Assembly: GCA_023394015.1 (NCBI GenBank)
Contig: JAEXBL010000363.1
Span: forward strand, 1 to 6,082
Direction of reading: 5' to 3'
Length of the DNA: 6,082 bases
Source: Pseudomonadota bacterium
GTDB taxonomy: Bacteria; Pseudomonadota; Gammaproteobacteria; Burkholderiales; Burkholderiaceae_C
Below, piece after piece: positions 6,065 to 6,082 of this stretch (positions are counted from its first letter, which is position 1; every line of letters begins with the position of its first letter). The notes under the pieces are model-generated. The model saw only the letters and a list, made by a program, of their open reading frames with translations, was not told the DNA's origin and searched no databases. The position numbers were made by a program, and so were the translations under genes.

Positions 6065-6082
6065 GGGCGTTCTCTCGAAAAG

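Overview
The window is GC-rich DNA with strong GC bias at third codon positions. The gene content is typical of a betaproteobacterium, most likely order Burkholderiales and probably family Comamonadaceae. That placement is inferred from codon use, protein character and gene pairings; no 16S rRNA or other marker gene is present.

Layout: on the + strand at the left edge lies the 3' part of an ABC exporter gene, encoding the complete nucleotide-binding core from Walker A onward. It overlaps by 4 bases a small DUF1854 gene (727-1200). This pair is known in bacteria that make cyanophycin. The rest of the window is on the - strand. Read in transcription order from the right edge it holds a DGC-domain putative zinc-binding protein (6064-5681), the flavin prenyltransferase UbiX (5688-5050), the decarboxylase UbiD (5049-3553), a lipid A phosphoethanolamine transferase of the EptA family (3462-1768) and a 112-residue protein of unknown function (1678-1340). 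The + and - blocks converge on a 139-base intergenic stretch at 1201-1339.

How the genes work together: DGC gene, ubiX and ubiD form a tight operon. The first junction is an 8-base overlap. The second is a stop codon directly abutting a TTG start. UbiX makes prenylated FMN, which UbiD needs to decarboxylate 4-hydroxy-3-polyprenylbenzoate during ubiquinone synthesis. The DGC protein is an unexplained partner in that operon. EptA follows after about 90 bases that contain two inverted repeats and a direct repeat resembling a PmrA box, so it may have its own control. EptA would decorate lipid A with phosphoethanolamine, which is associated with polymyxin resistance. The ABC/DUF1854 pair is a separate module.

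No tRNA, rRNA, CRISPR array, insertion sequence or phage gene was seen. All intergenic gaps are shorter than 150 bases. Most of the window is ordinary chromosomal housekeeping sequence. The points most worth a second look are the DUF1854/ABC pair, the DGC gene inside the ubi operon, and the structured leader of eptA.
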